Shown piece after piece: positions 43,419 through 55,099 of a DNA stretch of 64,000 bases; positions within the stretch are counted from its first letter, which is position 1, and the number at the start of each line of letters is the position of its first letter. Location: positions 112,700,587 to 112,764,586 of the forward strand of contig OZ038382.1 in assembly GCA_964036045.1 (NCBI GenBank), read 5' to 3'. The translations under genes and the position numbers were made by a program. This DNA comes from Eutreptiella sp. 'Long Island Sound 2002' (lineage: Eukaryota > Euglenozoa > Euglenophyceae > Eutreptiales > Eutreptiaceae). Under the pieces are notes generated by a model. That model was not told the origin of the DNA, made no database searches, and saw nothing but the letters and a program-made list of their open reading frames with translations.

Positions 43419-46400
43419 GTAGCACTTCCGCCTTTTTGTGGGCCACCCTTGACTTTGGCCCCTCTTTTTGGGACCCCCGACAACACAGCGGTGACGTGGC
43501 AGTTCTGCCCTTTTGTGGGCCACCTTTGATTTTGTCCCCTTGTTTTGGGACCCCCGAGGACGTAGGGCCGACATAGCACTTCCCCCCACTTGTGGGCAAC
43601 CTTAATTTTGTCGCCTTGTTTGGGGACCCTTGAGAACGCAGGGGTGGTCCTTTTGTGGGCCACTTTTGTTCCCGTCCCCTTTCATAGGCGACCCCGAAAA
43701 CACAGTGGTGATGCAAGACTTCCGTCCTTTCGTGGGCCATCTTTGACTTTGTCCCGTTGTTTGGGGAACCCCGAGAACGCCGATATGATGTAGCACTTTT
43801 GCCCACTTGTGGGCCACCGTTGGCTTTGTTCCCTCCTTTGGGGATGTCCGAGAAGGCAGGGGTGATGTAGCACCGCCCTTTTGTGGGCCACGTTTGTTTT
43901 CGTTCCCTTCTGAAGAGGACCCCCGAGAACGCAGGGGTAAACGTCGCTTTTTTGCCCACTTTTGGGCCACCCTTGATGTTGTGCCTTTGTTTGGGAACCC
44001 TTGAGAACGGAGGGGTGATGTACCACTTCCGTGCTTTTGTGGGCGCTTTTTGTTTCCGTACTCATTCCGTAGGGGACCCCTGAGAACGCCTCGGTGATGT
44101 ATCACTTCGGCCCACTTGCAGGCCATCTTTGACTTTGTCCCCTTGTTTGGGGAAACCCGAGAACGTAGGCGTGATGTCGCACTTCCGCCCTTTTGTGGGC
44201 CACTTTTGTTTCCGTCCCCTTCTGCAGGTGACCCCCAAGAGCACAGGGATGCCGTAGCACTTCGTCCCACTTGTGGGCCACTTTGGACTTTGTCCCCTTG
44301 TTTGGGGACCCCCGAAAACACAAGGGGTGGCATAGCACTTCGGCCCTGTTGTGGGCCACTTTTGTTGCCGTGTCCTTCTTTAGGGGACCCCGGAGAACAC
44401 AGGGTTGACATAGCACTTCTGCCCTTTTGTGGGCGACCTTTGACTTGGTTCCCTTGTTTGGGGACCCTCGAGAACGCAGGGGTGACATAGCACTTCCGCC
44501 CATTTATGGGCCACCTTTGGTCTTGTCCCCTTGTTTGGGGAGCCCCAAGAATGCAGGGGTGACGTAGCTTTTTTGCCCACTTTTGGGCCACCCCTGACGT
44601 TGTCCCTTTCTTTGGGAACCCTTGAGAACGGAGGGGTGATGTACCACTTCCGCGCTTTTCTGGGCGCTTTTCGTTTCCGTCCTCATTCCGTAGGGGACCC
44701 CTGAGAACGCCTCGGTGATGTATCACTTCGGCCCACTTGTGGGCCATCTTTGACTTTGTCCCCTTGTTTGGGGAAACCCGAGAACGTAGGCGTGATGTCG
44801 CACTTCCGCCCTTTGGTGGGCCATTTTTGTTTCCGTCCCCTTCTGCAGGTGACCCCCAAGAGCACAGGGATGCCGTAGCACTTCGTCCCACTTGTGGGCC
44901 ACTTTGGACTTTGTCCCCTTGTTTGGGGACCCCCGAAAACACAAGGGGTGGCATAGCACTTCGGCACTGTTGTGGGCCACTTTTGTTGCCGTGTCCTTCT
45001 TTAGGGGACCCCGGAGAACACAGGGTTGACATAGCACTTCTGCCCTTTTGTGGGCGACCTTTGACTTGGTTCCCTTGTTTGGGGATCCTCGAGAACGTAG
45101 GGGTGACGTAGCACTTCCGCCCATTTATGGGCCACCTTTGGTCTTGTCCCCTTGTTTGGGGAGCCCCAAGAATGCAGGGGTGACGTAGCACTTTTGCCCA
45201 CTTGTGGGCCACCTTTGACTTTGTTCCCTCCCGTTTGCGACCCCCGAGTATGTTTGGGTGGCGTAGCACTTTTGCCCATTTGTGGGCCATCTTTGATTTT
45301 GTCCTCTTCTTTGGGGACCCCCACGAACGCAAGGGTGATGTAGCACCTCCGCCCTATTTTGAGCCACTTTTGTTTTGTTTTTGTCCCCTTCTGTAGGGGC
45401 CCCACCACAACGCGGGGGTGAAGTAGCACTTTTGCCCACTTTTGGGCCACCCCTGACGTTGTCCCTTTCTTTGGGAACCCTTGAGAACGGAGGGGTGATG
45501 TACCACTTCCGCGCTTTTCTGGGCGCTTTTCGTTTCCGTCCTCATTCCGTAGGGGACCCCTGAGAACGCCTCGGTGATGTATCACTTCGGCCCACTTGTG
45601 GGCCATCTTTGACTTTGTCCCCTTGTTTGGGGAAACCCGAGAACGTAGGCGTGATGTCGCACTTCCGCCCTTTGGTGGGCCATTTTTGTTTCCGTCCCCT
45701 TCTGCAGGTGACCCCCAAGAGCACAGGGATGCCGTAGCACTTCGTCCCACTTGTGGGCCACTTTGGACTTTGTCCCCTTGTTTGGGGACCCCCGAAAACA
45801 CAAGGGGTGGCATAGCACTTCGGCACTGTTGTGGGCCACTTTTGTTGCCGTGTCCTTCTTTAGGGGACCCCGGAGAACACATGGTTGACATAGCACTTCT
45901 GCTCTTTTGTGGGCGACCTTTGACTTGGTTCCCTTGTTTGGGGATCCTCGAGAACGTAGGGGTGACGTAGCACTTCCGCCCATTTATGGGCCACCTTTGG
46001 TCTTGTCCCCTTGTTTGGGGAGCCCCAAGAATGCAGGGGTGACGTAGCACTTTTGCCCACTTGTGGGCCACCTTTGACTTTGTTCCCTCCCGTTTGCGAC
46101 CCCCGAGTATGTTTGGGTGGCGTAGCACTTTTGCCCATTTGTGGGCCATCTTTGATTTTGTCCTCTTCTTTGGGGACCCCCACGAACGCAAGGGTGATGT
46201 AGCACCTCCGCCCTATTTTGAGCCACTTTTGTTTTGTTTTTGTCCCCTTCTGTAGGGGCCCCACCACAACGCGGGGGTGAAGTAGCACTTTTGCCCACTT
46301 GTGAGCAATCTTTGACGTTGTCCCCTTGGTTGGGGACCCCCGAGAACGCAGCGATGACCTAGCACTTCCGCCCACTTGTGGGCCACCTTTGACTTTGTCC

Positions 46401-49400
46401 TTCCGTACAAGACCCCCACGAATGTGTGGTGACGTAGCACTTCCGCCCACTTGTGGGCCACCCCGGACTTTGTCCACTTTTTGGGGGACCCCGGAGAACG
46501 CAGGGGCGACGTAGCACTTGTGCCCACTTGTGGGCCACCTTTAACTTTGTCCTCATGTTTGATGATCCCCGAGAACGCAGGGGTGCTGTAGCACTTTGGC
46601 CCACTTGTGGGCCACCTTTGACTTTGTCCCGTTGTTCGGGGTCCCCCAAGAACGCAAGGGTGATGTAACACTTCCGCCCAGTAGTGGGCCCCTTTTATTT
46701 CTGTTCCCTTGTGTAAAGGACCCTAGAGAATGCAGGGTGACATAGCACTTTCGCTCCCTTGTGGGCCACCTTTTCTTTTGTCCCCTTGTTTTGGGACCCC
46801 CGAGAACGCCGGGCTGATGTAGCACTTCCGCCCTTTCGTGTGCCACTTTTGTTTCCGTCCCCTTTTGTGGGCACCCCCGAGAACGTAGGGGTGATGTAGC
46901 AGTTCTACCCATCTGTGGCCCACCTTTGACTTTCTCCCCTGGGAGATCGCGCACGCGTGACGTACCACTTCCGCCCACTTGTGGGCCACCTTCAACTTTG
47001 TCCCCTTTTTGGAGGACCGTCGAAAACGCAAGGGTGATATAGCGCTTCCGCCCTTTTGTGGGCCAATGTTGTTTCCATCCCCTTCTGTAGGGGAACTTCG
47101 AGAATGCAGGGTTAATGTAGCACTTCCGCTCACTTGTGGGCCACCTTTGACTTTGTCCCCTTGTCTGGGGACGCCCGAGAACGCACGGGTAATGTAGTGC
47201 CTGCGTCCACTTGTGGGCCACTTTGGTTTCCGTCCCCCTGTGTAGGGGACCTCCGACAGCGAAGGGTGACGTAGCAGTTCTCTCCACTTGTGGGCCTCGT
47301 TTGACTTTGTCCCCTTGTTTCGTGACCTCTGAGAACGCCAGGGTGATGTTACACTCCCGCGCTTTGGTTGGCCACTTTTGTTTCCGTGGCCTAGGGGAGG
47401 CCTCGCGTAGGGAGAATCTGACAACGCAGTGGTGACGTACCACTTCCGCCCACTTGTGCGCCACCTTTGACTTTGTCCCCTTGTTTGAGAACCCCCGAGA
47501 AAGCAGGGGTGACGTGGCACTTCCGCCCTTTTGTGCGCCACTTTTGTTTCCGAGAAGGCAGGGGTGATGTATCACTACCGCCCACTTGTGGGGCACATTT
47601 GTTTCCATCTCTTTCTGTAGCGGACCACTGAGAACCCAGGGGTGATGCAGCAGTTATGACCATTTGCGGCGCACCTTTGACTTTGTTGCCTTGTATGGGC
47701 ACCGCTAAGAACCCAGGGGTGACATAGCACTTCGGCCCACATACAGGCTACCTTTAACTGTGTCCCCTGGTTTGGCGACCCCTGAGAACGCAGGGATGAT
47801 GTAGCGCTTTTTTGCTCTTTTCTCGGCCACTTTTGTTTCCGTCCCCTTCTGTGGGGGACCTTCGGGATCGCCCACTTGTGGGCCACCTTTGACTTTGTCC
47901 CCTTGTTTGGGGAACCCGGGAACGTACGGATGATTCAGCACTTCCGCCCACTTGTGGGCCACCTTTCATTTTGTCCCCTTATTCGGGGAGCCCCGAGAAC
48001 GCCGGCGTGAAGTAGCACTTCTGCCCACTTGTGGGCCACCTCGAACTTTGTCCCCTTGTTTGGGGAACCCCTGGAACGTAGGCGTGATGTAATTTTTCCG
48101 CCTCTTAGTGGGCCACTTTTGTTTCCGTCCCCTTCTCTAGGGGACCCCCGAGAACGCAGTGGTTGTGTAGCACTTCCGCCCAGTTGTGGGCCACCTTTGA
48201 CCTTGTTCCCCTGTTTGGGGACCCCTAAGAACGCAGGGGTGATGTAGCACTTCCGCCAACTTCTGGGCCACCTTTAGCTTTGTCTCCTTGTTTGGGGACC
48301 TCCGCGAATGCAGAGGTGATGTAGCACTTCCGCCCAATTGTGGGCCACCTTTAACTTTGTCCCTTGTTTGCGGACCCCCGAGAACACAGGGGTGACGTAG
48401 CCTTTCCGCCAACTTGTGGGCCACCTTTAACTTTGTCCTCTTGTTTAAGACCTCCGAGAACACAAGGGTGATGTAGCACTTCCGCCCACTTGTGGTCCAC
48501 TTTTGTTTCCGTCCCCTTCTATACGGGGCACCAGAGAACGGAGGCTGACGTACCTTTTGTGCCCACTTGTTGGCCACCTTTGACTTTGTCCCCTTCTTTG
48601 GGGACCACCGAGAACGCAGGAGTGATGTAGTACTTCCGCCCACTTGTGGGGCACTTTTGTTTCTGTCCCCTTCTGTAGAGGACCCCCAAGAATGCACGGG
48701 TGATGTCGCACTTCCGGCCACTTGTGGGCCACCTTTGACGTTGTCCCCTTGTGTGGGGACCCGCGAGAAGGCAAAGGTGATGTATGACTTTGGCCCACTT
48801 GTGGGTCACTTTTGTTGCCGTCCCGGGCCCCGAGGAAGCAGGCTGACGCAGCACTTCTGCCCACTTGTTGCCCGCCTTTGACTTTGTCCCCTCGTTTTGG
48901 GACCCCTGAGAACGCAAGGGTGATGTACCGCTTATGCCTTTTTGTGGGCCAATTTTGTTTCCATCCGCTTCTGTAGGGGACCTTCGAGAACGCCCACTTG
49001 TGGGCCACGTTTGACTTTGTCCCCTTGTATGGGGACCCCCGAGACTGCAAGGGTGATGTAGCACTTCCGCCCACTTGGGGGCCACCTTTGACTTTGTCCC
49101 CCTGTTTGGGCACCCCCGAGTAGGCAGCGGTGATGTAGCACCTCCGCCCACATGTGGGCCACTTTTGTTTCCGTCCCCTTCTGTACAGGACGCTGGAGAA
49201 CGCAGGTGGACGTAGCCCTTGTGCCCACTTGTGGGCCACCCTTAGCTTTGTTTGGGGAACCCCGGGAACGTAGGGATGATTCAGCACTTCCGCCCACTTG
49301 TGGGCCACCTTTCACATTGTCCCCTTGTTTAGGGAGCCCCGAGAACGCAGGCGTGACGTAGCACTTCCGCCCACCGGTGGGCCACGGTGAACTTTGTCCC

Positions 49401-52400
49401 CTTGTTCGGGGAACTCCGGGAACGTAGGCGTGATGTAGTTTTTCCGCCCTTTTGTGGGCCACTTTTGTTTCCGTCCCGTTTCCTTGGGGACCCCCGAGAA
49501 CGCAGTGGTGATGTAGCACTTCTGCGCACTGGTGGGCCACCTTTGACTTTGTCCCCTTGTTCGGGGACCTCCAAGAACGCAGCGGTGATGTAGCACTTAT
49601 GGACTACCTTTAGTTTTGTCTCCTTTTTTGGGAACCTCCGAGAATGCGGAGGTGATGTAGCACTTCCGCCAACTTGTGGGCCACCTTTAACCTTGTCCTC
49701 TTTTTTGAGGACCCCGGAGAATGCAGGGGTGATGTAGCACTTACGCCCACTTGTGGGCCACTTTTGTTTCCGTCCCCTTTTGTACGGGACGCCGGGTAAT
49801 GCAGGCTAACGTAGCTTTTGTGGCCATTTGTTGGCCGCCTTTGACTTTTTCCCCTTCTTTGGGGACCCCCAAGAACGTAGGAGTGATGTAGCACTTCCGC
49901 CCACTTGTGGGCCACCTTTAACCTTTGACTTTGTCTCCTTGTTTGGGGAACCCCGGGAACGCAGCCGTGATGCATTACTTCCGCCCACTTGTGGGCCACC
50001 TTTGACGTTGTCCCCTTGTTTGGGGACCCTTGAGAATGCAGGGGTGATGTGGCACTGTCGCCCACTTATGGGCCACTTTTGTTTCCGTTCCCTTCTGTAC
50101 GGGACGCCCGAGAACGCAAGTTGACGTGGCACTTCCGCCCACTTGTGGGCCACGTGGAAGTTTGTCCCCTTGTTTGGGGACTCCCGAGAACGCAGGCGTG
50201 ATGTAGCACTTCCGCCCAGTTGTGGGCCATCTATGACTTTGTCCCCTTGTTTGGGGACCACCCAGAACACATCAGTGACGTAGCCCTTCCGCGCACTTGG
50301 GCCACCTTCAACTTTGTCCTCTTGTTTGTGGACCCCTAAGAACGCAGGGGTGATGTAGCACTTCCGCCAACTTATGGGCCACCTTTAGCTTTGTCTCCTT
50401 GTTTGGGGACCTTCGAGAATGCACAGGTGATGTAGCAATTCCGCCCACTTGTGGGCCACCTTTTACTTTTTCGACTTTTTCCTTGGGAACCTCTGAGAAC
50501 GCAAGGGTGATGTAGCACTTATGCCCTTTATTGGGCCACTTTTGTTTCCGTTTCCTTGTGCACGGGATGCCGGAGAACGCAGGTTGACGTACCTTTTGGT
50601 CCCACTTGTGGGCCACCGTTGACTTTTTCCCCTTGTTTGGGGACCCCCGAGAACGCAGGTGTGATGTAGCACTTCCGCCCAGTTGTGGGCCACCTTGAAC
50701 TGTGTCCCCTTGTTTGGGGAACCCCGAGAATGCAGGGAGGACGTGGCACTTCCGCCCTTTTGTGGGCCACTTTTGTTTCCGTCCCCTTCTGTAGGGCGCC
50801 CCCGATAATGCAGGGGTGACGTAGCACTTGTGCCCACTTGTGGGCCACCTTTGACTTTGCCCCCTTGTTTGTGGAACCCCGAGAACGCAAGGGTGATGTA
50901 GCACTTCTGCCCTTTTGTGGGTCACTTTTGTTTTCATCCCCTTCTTTCGGGGACTCCTGAGAACGCAGGGGTCATGTAGCACTTGTGCCCACTTGTGGGC
51001 CACCTTTGACTTTGTCCCTTTGTGTTGGGACCCGCGAGAACGGAGGGGTGATGTAGCACTTCCGCCCACTCTTGGGCCACTTTTAACTTTGTCTCCTTGT
51101 TTGGGCCCCCCCGAGAAGGTAGGGGTGATTTAGCACTTCTGCCCTTTTGTGGGCCACTTTTGTTTCGCTCTTCTTCCGTAGGGGATCCTCGAGAACGCAG
51201 CGGTGATGTAGCACTTTTGCCCACTTCTGGGCCACCTTTAACTTTGTCCCCTTATTTGGGGACCCCTGCGACCGGAGGGGTGATGTAGCACTTCCGTCCA
51301 CTTGTGGGCCACCTTAGACCGTGTCCCCTTCTTTTAGCACATCGAGAATGCAAGGGTGATGTAGCACTTCCGCCGACTTGTGGGCCACTTTTGTTTCCGT
51401 CCCCTTTTGTAGGGGACCCCCGAGAACGCAAGGGTGATGTAGCACTTCCACCCACTTGTCGGCCACCTTTCACTCCATATGTCCCCTTATTTGGGGACCC
51501 GCGAGAACGCAAGGGTGATGTAGCACTCCTGCCCTTTTGTGGGCCCCTTTTGTTTCCGTCCCCTTTTGTAGGGGACCCCCGAGAACACAGGGGTGATATA
51601 GCACTTCCGCCCACTTGTGGGCCACTTTTGACTTCGTCCCCTTGTTTGGGGACCCTTGCGAACGCAGGGCTGAGGTAGCACTTCTAGCCTCTTGTGGCTG
51701 ACCTTTGCTTGTGTCCCCTTTCTTGGGCACCCCCAAGAATGCAGGGGTGGTGTAGGACTTCCGTTCTTTTGTGGGTATCTTTTGTTTCCGTTCCCTTTTC
51801 TAGGGAATCTTTGAGAACGCAGGGGTCATGTAGCACTTCTGCTCACTTGTTGGCCACCTTTGACTTTGTCCCCTCGTTTGGGGACCCCCGAGAACGCAAG
51901 CGTGACATAGCACTTCCGCCCACTTTTGGGCCACCTTTGACTTTGTCCCCTTGTTTGGGGTCCCCCAAGAACGCAGGGGTGAAGTAGCAATTGCGCCCAC
52001 TAGTGGGCCACTTTTATTTCTTTTTCCTTGTGTAAGGGACCCTGGACAACACAGGGTGACGTAGCACTTGCGCCCACCCGAGACCGCAGGGGGGATGTAG
52101 CATTTCCGCCCTTTTGTGTACCAATTTCTTTCCCTCTTCTTCTGTAGGGAACCCCCGAGGGCATCGGTGATGTAGCACTTCTGCCCGCTGGTCGGCTACT
52201 TTTGAATTTCTCCCCTTGTTTGCCCCCCCCCCCCCCCCGAGAACGCAAGGGTGATGTAGCATTTCCGCCCATTTGTGCGCCACTTTTGTTTCCGTCCCCT
52301 TCGAGATGGGACCCCCGAGAACGCAGGGGTGACATAGCACTTCCGCCCACTTGTGGGCCACTTTTGCATTTGTCCCCTTGTTTGGGGACCCCCGAGGACA

Positions 52401-52833
52401 CAGAGGTGATCTAGCACTTCCGCCCACTTGTGGGCCATTTTGTTTCCGTCCCTTCTCTAGGGGATCCCCAAGAACGCAGGGGTGGCGTCGCACTTGTGCC
52501 CTATTGTGGGCAACCTTTCACTTTGTCCCCTTGTTTGGGGACCCTCGAGAACGCAGGGGTCATATAGCACTTCCGCCCACTTGTGGGCCACTTTTGACTT
52601 TGTCCCCTTGTTTGGGGACCCCTGGGAACGCAGGCGTTATGTGGTACCTCTGCCCTTTTGTGGGCCACTTTTATTTCAGTCCCCTTCTATAGAGGACCCC
52701 GAGAACGCAGGGGTGATGTAGCACTTCCGCCCAGTTGTGGGCCACCTTTAACTGTGTCCCCTTGTTTTGGGACCCCCGGAACACAGGGGTGATGTACCAA
52801 TGGCGGCCACTTGTGGGCCACCTTTGTCTTTCT
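43419..52833 (+). repeat. 77/78-bp satellite array, segment 2
   Basis: About 120 monomers with A and B types often alternating. It includes a near-identical higher-order duplication (43960-46298) and a patch with a 12-C run at about 52227. Spacing slips at truncated monomers (for example near 47870, 48820 and 52076). Long minus-strand open frames, the longest 45332-43602, arise because neither monomer contains TTA, CTA or TCA on the plus strand; I do not call them genes. Confidence 0.95.
43960..46298 (+). repeat. Higher-order tandem duplication (621 + 859 + 859 bp)
   Basis: Three consecutive blocks start at the same phase (TTTTGGGCCACCC): 43960-44580 (621 bp), 44581-45439 (859 bp) and 45440-46298 (859 bp). 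The last two differ at only a few positions (for example GGGTTGACATAG versus TGGTTGACATAG, and TGCCCTTTTG versus TGCTCTTTTG), so that duplication is recent. The first is shorter and more diverged. Confidence 0.9.
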
Positions 52834-52840
52834 TTTTTTT

Positions 52841-53660
52841 GGAAATACAAGTCCACAGTGCACATATGTTGTCCAAATCAGGAGGGCCAGCCCATTATAC
52901 ATTGGTAACCAAACCCATGCACTCAGGGGGGCCAGAGGTGGACGCCATGCGTCGTGGGTCGGATGCAATTGAGAGGTAAAGTTTTACATGAGCACTAATG
53001 CGCGCATGATCGCCATCTAGCCGCCTCCCGGAGGGGGCGGGCATCACGGATGGGCATGGTTGCATTGCTCTTTGACGTGCCATTATCAGCCATAGGAGGA
53101 GGGAGCGGGAAGGGTGATGTGTCCACATCCTTTGGGTGTATGACGGGGTAGAAGGCCAGAGGAAGGGCTGACCCAGCCTGAGGTCGGTTAAAAAATAGGA
53201 AAAGAAACTGGGCCACGTAGGTGGCAGGGAGCACTGGGGCAGACAAACACACAACAAACAGTGGGGGAAAAAGCACTGGGGTCAACACCCGCGGGGAGGG
53301 TATTGGCGTGGTACGCACTGGTGAGGGCCGCCGCCGTGGGGGGGGGGGGGGTGCAGTCCATCAGGTGGATTGTGTAGCAGCAACACGGGGCAGAAGAAAT
53401 GCTGGGTATAAAGCTGGACGGTGTCCCGAGGGTACTATGTGCCTGGCATGTCATATGTAAAGGGCCCTGATGGCGAGGAACCAGTTACGTTAGGGACTCC
53501 AGGTCGACGGAGTTCGTTGGAAGGGTCCAGCTCCGACGATCTGTGAAGAGGCAAGTACACAGGGTAGCAGTGGAGGGACATGGGGGCACGCAGGGGGCAT
53601 GGTGGGGCAGAGCAGGAGGCGTTTTCTTCTGCTGGGCGTGTAGGGGGGGGGGGGGGGGCT
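52841..53660 (-). other. LINE 3' untranslated region
   Basis: Non-coding remainder of the insert between the ORF2 stop and the poly(A) tail. It contains G runs (C runs on the element's sense strand) near 53340 and 53648. No further domain is seen. Confidence 0.5.
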
Positions 53661-54101
53661 CTAGACGGGGCGTGCTGAAGTTCTCCAGTGGTCTGGGTCG
53701 AATGGGTTGGGCTTTGTAGAGCGACGCGGGACGCAGTCAGCCAAGACGTCGGTGATTGCATCTAGGACTTGCCTTTGGTACTGACCGACGAATTTTCTGG
53801 CAGCTCTGGAGCCTCCTAGTGAGTCAAAGAGTACCTTGTACAGTGTCCGCGGAACGGCCAGGCGCCCAGCGATGCGTAGGTCACGACGGAGGGCATGGGA
53901 GCGCCAGCGTGAGACCACGGTCGGGTCTGGCCAGGAGTGTAACCATGCGCGCACCAGGGGGTGGGAGGGGTCGCAGTGCGCCAACACACCGTGTACACTG
54001 AGGTTGTGGCGCGTGTGGCATAGCGGGCAGATGTGGGGGGGGGGGGTCGTCACGCCAGAATGTTGCATAGTGGCTGTAGCCGTGCCGGGACTGCAGGCCA
54101 A
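53661..54101 (-). pseudogene. LINE ORF2 C-terminus with zinc knuckle
   Basis: ICPLCHTRHNLSVHGVLAHC at about 53971-54030 is a C-x2-C-x8-H-x4-C knuckle. It is followed by a HPLVRAWLHSW segment and a helical, basic tail of about 90 residues to the stop near 53661. It lies in a different frame from the RNase H part, with G runs (about 54033 and 54270) between, so the ORF is frameshifted. Confidence 0.7.
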
Positions 54102-54364
54102 GGAGCCACTTATGCTAGGCCAATCGGCGGTACTTCATGGGACACCAAGAGACTGGGTGGATATGTTCGTGGGAGTGTTGGGGTACCAGGTCGTGTGTCC
54201 ATACCTTGTGAGGGGGCAGCATTCGCTCTCCATGCCTGATGACGTCCCAGGGGGTTTGCTTTGTCTCTTGGGGGGGGGGGGGGCAGCGTTGCACCATACT
54301 TGGCATGCTCATCAGAGCATTCCTGGTGGACGTGTCCAGTATGACCCTCGATCCATTCAACAGG

Positions 54365-55099
54365 TTAGTTTTTGCAGAGGAGGGATTCTCTGGCCTGGAG
54401 TACCCATCTGGCGTGCCGGATTGGTCTCCGAGTGCCAGTGGTGGAAGCGATAGCTCCTTTACAGTCGACTCGCAGTGGGGTGTGGGGGGGAGAAAAGTGG
54501 GATCCCAGCAGGATTCCTATCACCTCAGCTTTATATGAATTCGGGCTCCCTGGGACGCGGCATAGCACTATGCGCCCATCGTGTAGCACTGCAGAGGCGC
54601 CAGAGGCAGGGGGCGAGCCGAGACGACTGCCACCGGTGTACCTACAGTCAGGTTGGGCTCCGGTACCGGGGATGATGTATGCAGTGAGTCCTGCCACAGA
54701 CGTCAGTTCAACAGCGTTTCTCAGGAGGTGCCGGGCCTTCCAAGTGACAGGTAGAGGGAGCATGGTAGACGTCGTGGGGGGGCCTAACAACTCAAGAGCT
54801 CGGGTGTACATACTATAGGGGGACATTGGCCGTTTCGTGTGTGTGCGCAGGCTGGATAGCTGGGGGTTGCGGTGAAGCGAATCAAGGACGCGTGTGGGCT
54901 GGAGCACGGCTAGACTACTGAGTCCCATACCATGGGAGCGGTGGGTATAGAGAGTTTTCTTGGCGACCAGAGATGGTATACCAGCAACTCCAAGGACGAA
55001 ACGCTCTATTGCATTGGAGAGCTCGGAAGGTTGGACACTGTCGAGTGGGAAACACTCGGAACGGTACAATACCCTGGGGATGATCACTGTGTTTGCTAA
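54365..55099 (-). pseudogene. LINE ORF2: RT thumb and RNase H
   Basis: The first residues (VIIPRVLYRSECFPL) match the post-catalytic part of LINE reverse transcriptases (..P..LY..E..P), followed by SHGMGLSSL, the usual G-G-L step. RNase H removes RNA from the RNA-DNA hybrid. Here YTGGS at about 54627-54641 stands where YTDGS is expected (Asp changed to Gly), SYKAEVIGILLG gives the A-E pair (catalytic Glu), and RVDCKGAIAS at about 54443-54472 gives the next Asp. The frame ends at TAA 54365. The final His region may continue in another frame (about 54360-54115, WTHDLVPQHSHEH). The first catalytic Asp is lost. Confidence 0.75.

Larger units (their letters stand above)
52834..55099 (-). mobile_element. 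5'-truncated LINE inserted in the satellite
   Basis: The 16-bp target-site duplication CCACCTTTGTCTTTCT flanks the insert (52818-52833 and 55100-55115). A run of T (52833-52840) at the left end is the poly(A) tail of a minus-strand element. The satellite monomer resumes in register on the right (TGCCCTTGTTTTGGGACCCC). From the 5' end (high coordinates) the element holds the end of the RT domain, RNase H, and a C-terminal zinc knuckle, then a 3' UTR of about 800 bp. The RT catalytic core is missing through 5' truncation, so it cannot move by itself. Confidence 0.9.

Noticed and set aside
43602-45332. 576-codon minus-strand open frame and dozens of similar frames across 39-58 kb as protein genes
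   Set aside because: They are generated by a 77/78-bp tandem repeat with no minus-strand stop codons, exist in all three minus frames at once, and shift monomer frame at every unit.
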